Shown here: positions 21,593-32,004 of the stretch, piece after piece
Layout of the letters: every line of letters starts with the position of its first letter
Numbering within the stretch: position 1 is the stretch's first letter
Source: Aegilops tauschii subsp. strangulata
Taxonomy: Eukaryota > Streptophyta > Magnoliopsida > Poales > Poaceae
DNA: 64,000 bases
Assembly (NCBI RefSeq): GCF_002575655.3
Contig: NC_053041.3
Coordinates: 370,619,054 to 370,683,053 of the forward strand
Direction: 5' to 3'
Translations under genes and position numbers: made by a program
The notes under the pieces: generated by a model
The model's database searches: none
The model's input: only the letters and a program-made list of their open reading frames with translations
What the model was told of the DNA's origin: nothing

Positions 21593-23896
21593 CTAGCATC
21601 TTTCTTGTGGGCTCCCTTGTCCACTGCCTTTCCATCCTTTCTTCTTAGGCTGATGCAGCATCTCATCTGTGCAATCCTTGGCAGAGGCCCTGCAAAAGGA
21701 TGTAGAGAGATTTTTAATGACTTTAGGAGCAATAATTGGTGGGCTAGCAGTGCATGAGAGACAATTTCTGTCTTTACAAATCTGTTTCTTAAAACCTTTG
21801 TTAAGTTGCTCCAGTGTACAACTCCTTCTTACCTCAGTTTCAACCACTGGAGTTTTTTCTTTCCTCTTACGATGAGCATGGGCTATAGAAGTGGTAGCAG
21901 GAGCAACCACCTGATGTGCATTCTCACTTGCAGCAGCATCTGGGTTGGAGATGCTTGAGGCAGATACCCCTAGCTGCTCTGAAGCCACCTGTTGACAGCC
22001 ATAATTTAGGTCAGAGGGGCAGGTTGCGGGTAGAACAAAAGGAAAGCAGTTTTTGCAGGTTGATCCTTCAATTAAATATGTCCACAATTGAGAACTCAAC
22101 AGAGACTTTGCCCACTCAAAGTTATCAGGACTTGAAAGAGCCAGAGTGATGAAATTGAACCATTCAGTGGATACCTTGATAGATGCCATAGTCTCATCAG
22201 TTGGAGCAAAGTACTTATTGTACAACTCAAGACCTTCCTTGGAAAGCACCTTAGTATCATCTCCTGAGAAAAACGAGTTATGCTTCAGTTTTGAGAGAGG
22301 ATCAGCTTGTTCTGGGTGCAACATGAAGTTTGCAATAACATTGGATCTGAAAATGGGTAAGGGAAAACTAGGTGGAGCATCCATACTGCTACCTTCAGAA
22401 GTAGCTGGGTTGAGCACAGGTTCTTGAGCACACATACTTGCAGCAGAATTGACCTGATGGGCAACAACTGGTGCCAAGGTCTCAGAGTTGGTGTATTCCA
22501 GAACTGGAGCAGGCAAATATTGCAACATCTCAGGTGCAACAGAGTTATGATCATCAACTTCCATCACAACTGGCTGGGTAGGTTGCTGCAACAAATCAGT
22601 GGGGGCAAATGCAACAGGAGGCTCTTGCAACAGAATAGCATCTGTAACTGCAACTGGATCAGGTAAAACTATATCATCATTAACAGCTTGCTGGTTTTCA
22701 GGTTGAGGAGGGATCAAGTCTTCCAATGGAGCAATAACTGGCACATTGAGGTCCAGGATAGCTAACTGTTCTTCCTGTTGTGCAACTACAGCAGGCTGGG
22801 GAGCAGGCAGCACCAGTGGAGCAATCAACTCATTTAAATCTTGAAGGTCAAGACCCCCCCACACACACACAGAATTTGCAGAGGCATCATCAGATGGTTG
22901 TAGCCCAAGTGATAGAGTTAAACCATTGTTATCTTGGTCATCTTGGTGAGGAACATCCATATTCAAAGGACCCAGTAGATCATTGAGCTCCAAAAATTCC
23001 CCTGCATGTAATTCAGCATCAATCTGCTGGTGAGGCCTAGCCCAGTGCCCCCACCCTTCCTCTTCCTGCTGCATTTCCAAAACCTCATTATTCTCCTGAG
23101 CATTTCCTTGCTGAATGAGGTGAAAAGCCACAGGTCCCACCACTAGATTATTCTGGTTGGGATGATGAAACTCCTCTTGTGGCCTGGGGTGAGGATTACC
23201 ATCATCTGGAACTGGGTCCTCATCTGGGGGTGGACCTGCAGAGGGGATGTCTTGAAATATCACCACCGGACAGGTCCAAGACTGTCCATTTTCACCGTTG
23301 GCACCAGAGACAAGGATGCTACCTGGTACATCCCTAAGTGCAGCAATCTTAACTTTGACGGTAACTGCAGCATCACTGGACTTTACACGGTTCCAGACTT
23401 GAAGCTGACCAAAACTTGCAGTGGCATTGAAAAGCTCATGGAAAGATTTGAGATCAGTCGGGAAACCCACTAACAGTAACCAAACATCTCTGTTAAGGGA
23501 GAAATTCTTCCAGTTCATACCTTGATCGTGCTTTTGGAAGACAAAGTGGATGTCATCATACTGATGTGGCGCAGAACTGACAAGAAAATCCCTATCCGCG
23601 GCGCTATTCAAACGAACAAAAGCCTGACCAAAAGGGCATCTAGAGATGAAAACTACGCCCATGCGCTTGGAGAGGAGGAACTCTTGCAGGATCTCTCTGA
23701 CATTGGCAAAGGCGACCTCACCTTGCGGCATTGGGATGACAGTGACGATGGCAAGATCTTCATTTGATGGCACCAACTTGCCATGGATTACCCAATGATG
23801 GGCTGGACGTCCCTCAACTTCAATGGCGTTGCAACCAACAGGGAGGAAAGGTGACGGGTTGAACGGAAAGGAGGCCATGGACGGCGGCACGGGCAT
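21593..23896 (-). CDS. LINE ORF1 protein (767 aa), intact
   Basis: An uninterrupted frame of 767 residues lies directly behind the LINE 5' end. Residues about 25-225 form an RRM-like/DUF4283-type region (HHWVIHGKLVPSNEDLAIVT, GVVFISRCPFGQAFVRLNSA, NRDVWLLLVGFPTDLKSFHE). Residues about 230-520 are acidic and Pro/Gln/Leu-rich, probably disordered. The C-terminus (about 690-767) is basic with a CKDRNCLSC cysteine cluster. Plant L1 ORF1 proteins bind the element RNA as a chaperone. The first ATG (MPVPPS) was taken; a second Met lies seven residues on (MASFPF). It has no stop codons although ORF2 is wrecked. Confidence 0.85.
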   Translation of the reverse strand: MPVPPSMASFPFNPSPFLPVGCNAIEVEGRPAHHWVIHGKLVPSNEDLAIVTVIPMPQGEVAFANVREILQEFLLSKRMGVVFISRCPFGQAFVRLNSAADRDFLVSSAPHQYDDIHFVFQKHDQGMNWKNFSLNRDVWLLLVGFPTDLKSFHELFNATASFGQLQVWNRVKSSDAAVTVKVKIAALRDVPGSILVSGANGENGQSWTCPVVIFQDIPSAGPPPDEDPVPDDGNPHPRPQEEFHHPNQNNLVVGPVAFHLIQQGNAQENNEVLEMQQEEEGWGHWARPHQQIDAELHAGEFLELNDLLGPLNMDVPHQDDQDNNGLTLSLGLQPSDDASANSVCVWGGLDLQDLNELIAPLVLPAPQPAVVAQQEEQLAILDLNVPVIAPLEDLIPPQPENQQAVNDDIVLPDPVAVTDAILLQEPPVAFAPTDLLQQPTQPVVMEVDDHNSVAPEMLQYLPAPVLEYTNSETLAPVVAHQVNSAASMCAQEPVLNPATSEGSSMDAPPSFPLPIFRSNVIANFMLHPEQADPLSKLKHNSFFSGDDTKVLSKEGLELYNKYFAPTDETMASIKVSTEWFNFITLALSSPDNFEWAKSLLSSQLWTYLIEGSTCKNCFPFVLPATCPSDLNYGCQQVASEQLGVSASSISNPDAAASENAHQVVAPATTSIAHAHRKRKEKTPVVETEVRRSCTLEQLNKGFKKQICKDRNCLSCTASPPIIAPKVIKNLSTSFCRASAKDCTDEMLHQPKKKGWKGSGQGSPQERC

Positions 23897-23996
23897 GTCA
23901 GAGGAACCCTCAGGCTGGGTGGTGCAGAGCTGCAGCGTAGGCGAAGGTGGGCGGTGGGAATGGGAGGTGGCAAGGAGAGTAATGGTTACTTAATTT

Positions 23997-24890
23997 ACTT
24001 GGTAGATGCAACGACACAGTGTGGGATAGGATAATCATGTTGATTTGGCGGATCCGGAGCATACGTATAGATTTTGTTCATGGCAAGGAAGCTCCTCCAC
24101 CAGGAATTTCTATTGATTTCCTGCAAAGTTACTTCACTTCATTGCGGCTGTCAAGGGTATACACTACTGAGGAAATTATCAAAGAGAAAATGTCTTGTGA
24201 AGATTTGATTCCCTCGCCGGTGATCAAGGTGTCAACACCTTCCCCTCCATGGCCACCACCTCCCTGTTAGACTGTATAAAATACACAGCCTCTGTACAAG
24301 TCTTGTAGTCTGTATTGTACACTTCCGTGTACCCCTTATATATATATGAGATAGTCACACCTGTTAAGGGTGTTGAGCAGTTTCCCAAACCCTAAGTTTA
24401 ACACTCCCGTGGATCAGGTGGCTCTTTCGGTGAATGGAGCTTTTTCAGTCGGCGATGGTTCGACGGCCGCAGTACGATCTTACGGAGACAGGATGGGAGT
24501 GTTATCTTCACGGCATACCGGGTTTTATTCAACTGTAATGATGCTCTAGAGGCTGAGATTCATGTGTTGATGCAAGGCATGGCATTGGCAAAGTAACACT
24601 CGGAGGGCCCAATCATTGTGCAGTCGGATTCATCGACAACACTGCATCTCTAATGGGTGATTGTTTCGATCGCTCAGCGTATGGTCATTTAGTTGCTGAG
24701 ATTAAATTCTTGATGCTTGAGAGGGAGTTTATTCCAAAAAATTAGTCGTGAACAAAATAGGGTAGCAGATCGTTTGGCTGGTTATAGTCGAACTGAGTGT
24801 AATACTATTGTATGGCTACACCGTGGACCTTCATGTATTGAGGATCTTTTGCTACTTGATTGTAACCCTATTTCTATAGAATAAAACTCC
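23997..24890 (+). pseudogene. LINE ORF2 C-terminus with RNase H (RVT_3 type)
   Basis: From 23997 the zf-RVT tail continues (NDTVWDRIIMLIWRIRSIR) to about 24264, where the 139-bp solo LTR enters. Beyond it, from 24409, an RNase H-like domain follows: VNGAFSVGDGSTA, a later VQSDSS, then SREQNRVADRLAGYSR. These resemble the catalytic Asp and Asn-x-x-Ala-Asp regions of RVT_3 RNase H. Frameshifts near 24595 and stops near 24650-24745 break it. Plant L1 elements often carry such a C-terminal RNase H that removes the RNA template. Confidence 0.8.
24265..24403 (+). repeat. 139-bp solo LTR
   Basis: It starts TGTTAGACT and ends AGTTTAACA (short inverted termini, TG...CA). A 5-bp target duplication CTCCC flanks it (24260-24264 and 24404-24408). 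It holds a TATATATATATG stretch near 24338-24350, suitable as a TATA region. The size suits a very small copia or TRIM-type element. The orientation is inferred from the TATA position. It interrupts the plus-strand LINE between zf-RVT and RNase H. Confidence 0.85.
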
Positions 24891-25013
24891 CATTTACCCG
24901 GTAAAAAAAAGATACAGTTCAAGGTAAGTGACTATTGTTGTCCTATCGAGCTTTCTCCCAAGAACTAATCAAGAGACGTAGCTGATTTTTAGATACTCTT
25001 GGTTATGTAAACA

Positions 25014-25989
25014 GGCAATCCCTATTTGACGCTTCAAGCGTCCGTTATAGCCCATTTTGCTACCGGGCCCCTGAAGCGCACACCCCCTCCCCCGAGCTGG
25101 GCCGGCCCACTTTTTTTTTACTTTTAAATCGCAAAAACAAAATTGTGAGTGATAAGAATTCAAGCCACAAACCTCCAATTTCAGTACGAAAGGCAGTAAC
25201 CAACTAAACTAGCAACCTGTTATGCCTAATTTGTTTTCATACATCTTTAACGCTAAAAAACCGTGACATGTTTGTGCCTAGACTCTTTCTCTTTCCTTTT
25301 CTTAAAAAAATCGTGAACTTTTCTTAAATTCGTGTACTTTTCAAATTCACGAACTTCTTTTGAATCTCATGAAGTTTCTTCAAATTTGTGAACTTTTTCT
25401 TTTTTCTATATTTTTTATTTTTATAATTCATGAAGTTTTTTTTAATTTGGGTGAGCCTTATTCAAAATTGATGGACTTTTTTCAAATTTGGTGATTTTTT
25501 TAAGTTCAAAGAACTTTTTTCAAATTAGATGAACTTTTTGCAATTTTGATGATTTTTTTTCAATTTCGATGAACTTTTTTCAAATTTGATGATTTTTTTT
25601 TCAAAATCATTGAACTTTTTCAAATTTGATGATTTTTTTAAATCGATGAATTTTTTTCAAATTCGATGAACTTTTTCCACATTTGATAATTTTTCCAAAT
25701 TTTGCATTTTTTACATATTTCTGAAATTTTCAAATTCATGCTCTTTTTTAGAACCTGTGAACTTTTGTTTATTCGCTAGCTCTTTTACAAAAGTTTTATA
25801 GTCAACAGTGCTAAACGGTCAATGGAACTGCCGTCCTAGCGATTTTTTTAGTTGTACCAATCGAGCGGGCGATCTACTGTAGAGCGATCGAGCGAATCGA
25901 GTTCTCATGCGAATGGGCCGGCCCAAGAGACCGTGTGCGTGAGCGCCGGCACAACAACCCAACGCTTAAAGCGCTGACTAGGAGCTCCC
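25014..25989. mobile_element. second Mutator-like element (976 bp)
   Basis: A perfect 9-bp target duplication ATGTAAACA flanks it (25005-25013 and 25990-25998). The termini are only roughly inverted (GGCAATCCC at the left, GGGAGCTCC read inward from the right). Both subterminal regions contain AAGCG-rich and GGGCCGGCCCA motifs in inverted positions. No transposase is present. The interior is dominated by a degenerate AT-rich array. Confidence 0.75.
25310..25740. repeat. degenerate short tandem array inside the second MULE
   Basis: About 20 diverged units built on a GAACTTTTTTCAAATT-like core, roughly 15-25 bp each. No frame or hairpin is conserved across units. Confidence 0.85.
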
Positions 25990-26094
25990 ATGTAAACATA
26001 CGTAGCATACAACATGAAGCTTTTAATTATTTTCTTTTATGTGAAGCTGTCAATTTGTGAGGGGATATAGTGGCAGATGATTTTTTTTGGAAAT

Positions 26095-26523
26095 TAGGTT
26101 CCTTGCGATTGAACTAGCCCACCAGGGTTCAAGTCTATACTTGGCACTGATGCTCACATTTTCCTGGATTTATGTCAGATTTCCGACGATATTTGTTCAG
26201 CGTGCGGAGACGTACCCATTCATGAGGTTAGGGTTTCTCGTCATGTGTCGAGATTTGATGTCAGGTGCTTCAAATCTATGCAAGGCTTCAACGGCTGTGG
26301 CTGGTCCTTACGGGCACGTGCACAAAGACTTACCGACTGTCATCGACAAGGTCAAGCCGGCTCCGATATGGGAGCGGCGACAACGGCGCGTCGGTGACTC
26401 ATTCTGGCGGCAGTAGTGGTCGTTCGGTAGTCTTGGAATATTAATGTGATTTTTATTATGTTTGAGATGCTTTGTACTTTCGATGAGCTTTTATAACAGA
26501 TATGATCTTTTTTGCAAAAAAAA
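26095..26523 (+). mobile_element. Au-SINE-like retroposon with A-tail
   Basis: An internal segment (CCCACCAGGGTTCAAGTC, then TTTTCCTGGATTTAT) matches what I recall of the Au SINE of grasses. GGTTCAAGTC (26126-26135) is a B-box of the internal RNA polymerase III promoter. The 3' half is unlike Au; it resembles grass LINE 3' ends (ATTATGTTTGAGATGCTTTG) and ends in an A-tract (26516-26523). No target duplication was found, and the A-box region is decayed. It may be a chimeric or diverged member. Confidence 0.6.
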
Positions 26524-26650
26524 TACGAAGGCGTATGTGGTGAAAATAATGCACCATCTAACATAGTGCAATGTGTTGAGAGTGGATGCTCGTTGCATAG
26601 TTTCTGGACAGCAACCCCTCCACATCGGAAAAGCAACATGAGCTTCTTCC

Positions 26651-26958
26651 TTTTTTTAGCCCGAGACTGTAGAACAATCATTCTACACTAATTTTTTGTT
26701 AAAAGTATATTTACATCAAAAACAAAAAGAAGGATCTAAAACCCATCTAACCAATGCCTGCTCTAGGAAACATGAGAGATTAATTACAAAGGACTAGAAA
26801 AATTTATAGTGAATATAAGTGTGATTCTATCCAATCGTTGTGAACTTGAAGAAACTTGTGGCTGATTTTGTGTCTCACTAAGATCAAGTCTTTCTTGAGT
26901 AACATCTTCCACGACAGAATGCTAGGATTGCCACTTTTTTTTTAAAAAAATTGCATCT
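26651..26958 (-). mobile_element. third LINE, 3' part (minus strand)
   Basis: It starts with a T-run (A-tail on the minus strand). It parallels the 3' end of the LINE at 17230 segment by segment (GTAGAACAATCATTCTAC, then CCTGCTCTAGGAAA, then CTTCC). Sequence near 26951 (TTGCATC) aligns with TGCATCC at about 17536 of the other LINE, so LINE sequence may reach the LTR boundary at 26959. The upstream (N-terminal) zf-RVT codons of the same LINE are found only at 62195-62850. Confidence 0.75.
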
Positions 26959-27983
26959 TGATACGGGGCTAATCCGGTGTAAGCCGATCTTTCACGATTG
27001 GAGTGGAATCCCTCGAAGAACACGAAGAACACGGGGAAGAACAGAGAGAAAACACAAGGGGAAACACTCAAGAACAAGTCCAATCACACATCCACTAGAC
27101 AATCAAACACGCAAGATCCACAAGGTACATAAATAACAAAGGAAAAGATACAAGGTAGAGTTCATCTCCGTGAGGAGGTCTTGAAGGGGGTCCGCCCGTG
27201 AGGGGGTCTTGATGATATATCCCGCAGGATCTTCTCCTAGATGGAGGTCTTGGCCTCCAAAGGAGTAGTAGTCTCTCTCTCAAGAGTAGAGGAAGGTAGG
27301 AGCAAAGCTCACATACAAATGAGCTATCACTTTGCTAACCCTAGAAAGGATGAGGAGGTGGTCTATTTATAGTCTAAGCCACGAAGGGGTAAGTGGGAGA
27401 GGGATACAAGGCCAAAGGCCCGGCTGCGCACAGGCAGGGTCGGACGTCCGGTCGCTCGCGGGGGTCCGGTCGTCCGGAGGGCGTCGGTCGTCCGCTAAAA
27501 GTGTTCTGTGATCGGGACACCGGACGTCCGTAGATGCTCGGACTTTCGTTAATATTACCGGTCGTCCGGTGGAGCCGGGACGTCCGCTCGCTGGGAGGTG
27601 TTGTAGCTGGCGTTGGCTGGGCTTCAGGCGTCGGTCTTCCGATGGAGGCCGGTCGTCCGGGCACTGTAGAGTATCGGACGTCCGGTGGCACGTCGGACAT
27701 CCAGCCGTTGTAGACTCCGCAGCTCCGTCTTCGCTTCCACGCTTCCCTCGCGGATGGTGTAGGTGTTCCTTGGCGCTTGCACTCCTCCACGTCGTCCGTA
27801 GCGTTCCGACAATACCTATGCATGCACACGGGAGAAGTGTCAAGTAGTATACCATCCTCGAAGGGGTCAAGTGAGCACGTGTAAAGGAGATGATTCACCT
27901 TTATGTATGAGAAGTAGATGTCGCACGTGTCACTTGCCAAACAGACTCTTGACATGGTGATGTACGTAGGATGCTCCGCATCA
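26959..27983 (-). repeat. extra copy of the element-X LTR (copy A, 1025 bp)
   Basis: It is nearly identical to the LTR at 39121-40149 (about two dozen differences by eye, many at CpG sites). Its termini are TGATACGG and CCGCATCA, so in element (minus) orientation it runs TGATGCGG...CCGTATCA. A minus-strand TATA box (CTATAAATAG) lies near 27362-27371. Its left flank (GCATCT) does not match any duplication of element X, so this copy came from rearrangement rather than insertion. It contains clustered CGGACGTCCG-type palindromes (27440-27700). Confidence 0.88.
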
Positions 27984-28621
27984 TTCCCCTCCCTTGGGAA
28001 AGATCCGACCTCGGATCGAAAACCAAATCACCATGGGGAAGAGATGGCTTCGCCGTGTAGAAGTGGACGTTCACCAAGTAGTCATCATCTTCAAGCTTAA
28101 AGTGGACACTCTCCAATGTCGCATCGCCTAGGGATTCCTTCAAAATGAGCAAGGACAACAAACACTTGGAAAAATAAATGTGGTTAGCATTAGTGCAAAA
28201 CCAAGCATTCAAGAGGTGATTCACCAAACAAGTGTCGTCATCAAGCAAAGCATATGGTGTGACAAAGGATTGTGACATGGCATGTAAGCATATCAATTGA
28301 GCAAAATCAAGGTCATCATGGAAACACGCATGTAAATGTGAGGTATTGATGCAAATATGTGTGATAAGAGAATAAGAATCTACCTCAAGTTCATAGCAAT
28401 CATGCATGAAGCGCTCGATAAATGGTCGATGGTAGGCATAAGAATCATTCACAACACCAAATGTAATGTTATGTCTAAACACATTGCGCAAGTGCAAGAC
28501 AATCCAAGCATAATGTGCATAGGGTGTAGTGAAGATATCGTGGCACTCAACACAATGGAAAGAGCAATTGTTCATCATGTGTGAGGCAATCAAGTCAATC
28601 ATGGGACAAGCAATGGGACAT
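27984..28621 (-). pseudogene. extra copy of the 3' end of the element-X reading frame
   Basis: It matches 40150-40787 with about five differences in 638 bp. The minus-strand frame runs from 28632 into the LTR (to 27901). It includes SHMMNNCSFHCVECHDIF, LEDDDYLVNVHFYTAKPS and FDPRSDLSQGRG. The last motif overlaps the polypurine tract (AAGGGAGGGGAA, 27984-27995), as is common at gypsy polyprotein ends. The rest of the frame is absent here because the Sirevirus-type element M begins at 28622. Confidence 0.8.
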
Positions 28622-30115
28622 TGTAAGTGCATCTAGTGCCCCTTAGTGATTTTGGTGTATTGAAGACTTATAGGTTAAGGGACTAATGCGTTTGTGAGTG
28701 TACACAGATCTATAAGTCTATGAGGAGTGATAATTGCAGAGAAAGTCGACCCCTAAAAATGAAGTTCTTCGACTGAAGACTTTGGATTTCTGAAGACTTT
28801 CTGAAGACTTTGAAGGTGAAGAAATTGGTGTGACCTAGAAGACTTGGTATTCATTTGAGGAATATGAAGCGTGAAGACTTTTGTTTTCGTAGTTTCATTT
28901 TCTCTTTCTTGAGTCATAGGAAACACCGTACTGTTAAAGGGGGTCGAGGAAATACTAAGGAAAAATTTCCATGTGATGCTCAACTCAAAATCCTACACCT
29001 ACCAATCCCTTCGAGTGAAGCCATTGAAAATCTCATACAGTTCAGTCATATTCTTCAGTGACAGAGACGAAGTTCTTCTGGTCTCTGAGGAATTTGTTCT
29101 GACTGAGGAGTTAGGAATTCACCAGTGCGGATTGCCTACACAGTGAGGAACATGATAGCCCTGAGGAATTTGAACCTCAAATTTCCGACCGTTGCTGTGC
29201 TATGCGCCAGCTGTCCCAAAATATCTACCCACCTAACGGTCATATCATTGAAGGGCATTTATGTCTTATCATGCGGGCTGCTCCCTAGGCTATAAATAGC
29301 CGCCCCCTACAACCACTAGCTGGTTGGCTGCTCTGAGAGAAACTAAAACTTGTCATTTTAGAGCATCCCATCCTCTGAGGACTTTGAGCGAAAATCATCA
29401 AGTGAGGAAAAACCCCAAACCCAAACACCTACAAACCCAAAGTGATTGAGCATCACTGAAGAGATTGATCCTGCGTGGATCCAACGCTTGTTACCTTTGA
29501 AGACTGTGCTTCTTCCAGACGGTTAGGCGTCATGGTCTAGAGCATCCAAGAGGAAATTGTGGATCGCCGAGTGACCGAGTTTGTGAAGGTTCGGAAGTCA
29601 CCTGAAGACTTACCACGAGTGATTGGGCGAGGTCTGTGTGACCTTAGCTCAAGGAGAATATGGTGAGGACTTGGTGTCCTGGACCGTGTGTCCTCAGGTT
29701 TAAATACCTAGCCGCTCCAACCAGATGTACAACTGAGACAGCAGTTGGAACTGGTCTACCAAATCATTGTCTTCACCGAGCTTACTGGTTCTATTTCCTC
29801 AACTCTTTCATTTCCTCATTGCTGTGTTGTGTGCTTGTCATATCTATGTTTGAAGACTTTGACTGAAGACTTTCTCAATTTCCTCAGTATGTTTGTCTTC
29901 ATCCTGTGCTATCCTGTGATTACGCTTTCTGTACTCTGTGCTTGTCTTCATTTCATCATGATGACCATGCTTGTATTCTGTTATGTTTACTTCTGAGTAC
30001 TTATTCCGCTGCAAGTAGTTCTTCGCTAAGGAATTTCCTCACCCGCAAATTCCTCAGTGAAGAATTGATAGAAATCGCCTATTCACCCCCCTCTAGTCGA
30101 TATAATGCACTTTCA
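28622..30115 (+). repeat. 5' LTR of element M (1494 bp)
   Basis: It starts TGTAAGTGCATCTAGTG and ends GCACTTTCA. The TATA box TATAAATAG is at 29291-29299. Many CTGAAGACTTT and TTCCTCA-type short repeats are spread along it. It differs from the solo M LTR (40788-42326) at about 25 positions, plus two short insertions in the latter. Confidence 0.93.
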
Positions 30116-30116
30116 A

Positions 30117-30133
30117 TTGGTATCAGAGCAAGG
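30117..30133 (+). promoter_or_regulatory. primer-binding site of element M (initiator Met tRNA)
   Basis: TTGGTATCAGAGCAAGG, one base after the LTR, is complementary to the 3' end of initiator methionine tRNA. It primes minus-strand DNA synthesis. Confidence 0.93.
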
Positions 30134-30182
30134 TACTCCCTTGTTCTGTGTGATTTTGGTTTAACCACCTGGAGTTTTAGTT

Positions 30183-32004
30183 ATGTCGACCGCAGGTATG
30201 ATCAAGGTCTCTGTTGGGTGTCCTACCTTCGATGGGACGGACTACCCCTACTGGAAGAATAAGATGCGAATGCATCTTGAGGCAATTGATAACGATCTCT
30301 GGTATGTTGTGGAAAAAGGTGTTCCCTCTGTCTCACCCTCACTGAACGCTGCCGATGTGAAGAGATTCAAGCAACTCGATTCTCAAGCGAAGAATATCAT
30401 ATGTGGCCATCTGAGCAAAGGACAGTATGGAAGAGTGAGTGCTTTGGAAACTGCTGAGCTTATCTGGGATAGGGTGTCCAAAGTAAATGAAGGAGTCTCA
30501 ACACAGCGTGACTCTCGAGTTGATGTTCTTCGCAATCTCTTCAACCGCTTCAAAAGACTCGACAATGAGAATGTTCAACAAACCTTCGATCGCCTCACTG
30601 ACATCTCAAATGAGCTTCAAGCACTTGGTGCCACTGACATCACCGACCACGAGGTGGTGAAGAAACTGCTGAGATCGCTTGATTCCTCATTTGATACTCT
30701 AGCCTTGATGATACAAGAGCGTGCTGATTACAAGTCACTTGATCCCGCTGATATCCTCGAAAGGCTAAACACTCATGAGTTCCAGCTTGCTGAAAAGAGA
30801 GATCTCTATGGTTCGAGCTATGGCAGATCACGTGCACTGAAGGCCAAAGCAGTTTCTGAGTGTGAAGATGAAGACTCAAAGCAGTCTTGGTGATCCTGAA
30901 GAACTGAGCCATGATCTAGCACTGCTTGTGAAGAAATTTCAGAAGCTCTCAAGACGTGGTCGCTTTGGAAGACCCTCAAGGAGCAATGATTCCTCATCCA
31001 GTGACTACAAGAAGAGGCTTTGTCACAAATGCAAGAAACCAGGACATTACATTCAAGATTGTCCTCAGTGGGAAAAGGAATCAAAGAAGAAGAAATACAA
31101 GGATTACAGTTCTGATGATACGAAGAAAAAGAGGAAATCCTCAAATTCTTCATCATCAAAATCCTCAAAGTCTTCATCTCACAAGAAGAGTAGCTCCAAG
31201 AAGGCTCGGGCATTCATTGGCAAGGAAATGGACTCTGAGGCTGAATCTGAAGAAAATGAGGAAGATGAGGCATCTGAGGATTCTGAATCCGGTGTGGCGA
31301 GCCTAGCCCTCGCTACTGCATTCGTCAGCAAGTCTATCTTCAACTCTGAAGAAAATGACCTCACGAACAAGGCTGATGAAGGCAATGATGACTACGCTCC
31401 CACCTATTGCTTCATGGCAAAGGGTGCCAAGGTACTCAAATATGCCTCATCTGAATCAAGTGAAAATGAATCCGATGAAAACCTTAAGCCTAGATATTCT
31501 AAACTTGCTAAGATTGCTTGGAAACAACAAAGGGCCCTTGAAAAGGTTCAAAACATGCTAGACAAGAGTGATGATATGTTGGGTGAAGAAATGGATCGCA
31601 CTAAAACCTTGACTGAAAATCTTCAGAGACTTCAGACTAGGTATGACAACCTTCAAGGTCATCATAACACTCTTTTGTCTGATCATGAGAAGCTTTCTTA
31701 TGAATTTCTTCAAAGAAAGCAAGATCTAGAGAAGCTAAAAGTGAGTTATGAAGATCTTCAGAAGGAGCGCGATTCATTACTTGCTCAACAAATCAGCGCT
31801 GCTCAGGAAGAATTTGTTCCTCCATGTTTGAAATGCATTGAATGTGAATCTGCTAAGTCTTCACCTGAATGTTCAAATGCTCCTAATGCTCCTAATGCTA
31901 CAAATTCCTCAACTGTCTCTGCAATCATTAATTCCTCATCTGAGGACATTGCTAGTATCACTAACGATGCAGGGCTGAAGGAATTGTACATGACAGGCAT
32001 GTAA
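30183..32004 (+). pseudogene. element M gag (capsid, zinc knuckle, coiled coil), frameshifted
   Basis: It starts at ATG 30183 (MSTAGMIKVSVGCPTFDGTD). Residues 1-230 form a UBN2-type copia capsid domain (FDGTDYPYWKNKMRMHL). The frame then shifts near 30885; the second frame runs to a stop at 32002-32004. It holds a complete CX2CX4HX4C zinc knuckle (CHKCKKPGHYIQDC, about 31021-31062), a Ser/Lys-rich stretch, an acidic stretch (31220-31290) and a probable coiled coil (about 31480-31800). In active Sireviruses this long gag packages the RNA. One indel and one early stop are the only major breaks. Confidence 0.88.

Larger units (their letters stand above)
17230..23980 (-). mobile_element. full-length L1-type LINE (6.75 kb) on the minus strand
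   Basis: A perfect 16-bp target duplication AATGGTTACTTAATTT flanks it (17214-17229 and 23981-23996). The 3' end (low coordinate) is an A-tract, seen as T here. ORF1 (23896-21593) is intact. ORF2 (about 20990-17380) has endonuclease, reverse transcriptase and zf-RVT but is broken. A Stowaway MITE (21197-21541) lies between the two. It sits inside the plus-strand LINE, whose reading resumes at 23997. The 5' untranslated region is only about 84 bp. Confidence 0.95.
15827..24910 (+). mobile_element. 5'-truncated L1-type LINE, broken by three later insertions
   Basis: The retained parts are the zf-RVT region and a C-terminal RNase H, ending in an A-tract (24903-24910) after an AATAAA-like 3' end. 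An 8-bp target duplication AGATACAG flanks it (15819-15826 and 24910-24917). Truncation at the 5' end is typical of LINEs. Only about 1.4 kb is LINE sequence. The rest is a MULE (15889-16806), a second LINE (17230-23980) and a solo LTR (24265-24403). Each of these is bordered by its own target duplication, and each interrupts reading that resumes on the far side. Confidence 0.85.

Noticed and set aside
27367..27955. Minus-strand frames of 167-196 codons in the X LTR copies (also at 39531-40121 and 61585-62040)
   Set aside because: They lie within LTRs, are driven by palindromic GC-rich repeats, and are interrupted differently in the three copies.
26959..27983. LTR copy A as an independent element-X insertion
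   Set aside because: Its flank does not match a duplication at any other X end, and the M element is inserted at the same GACAT site in both blocks, so duplication explains it better.
30117..30133. tRNA gene-like sequence
   Set aside because: It is only the 17-bp primer-binding site complementary to a tRNA end; no tRNA gene was seen anywhere in the window.
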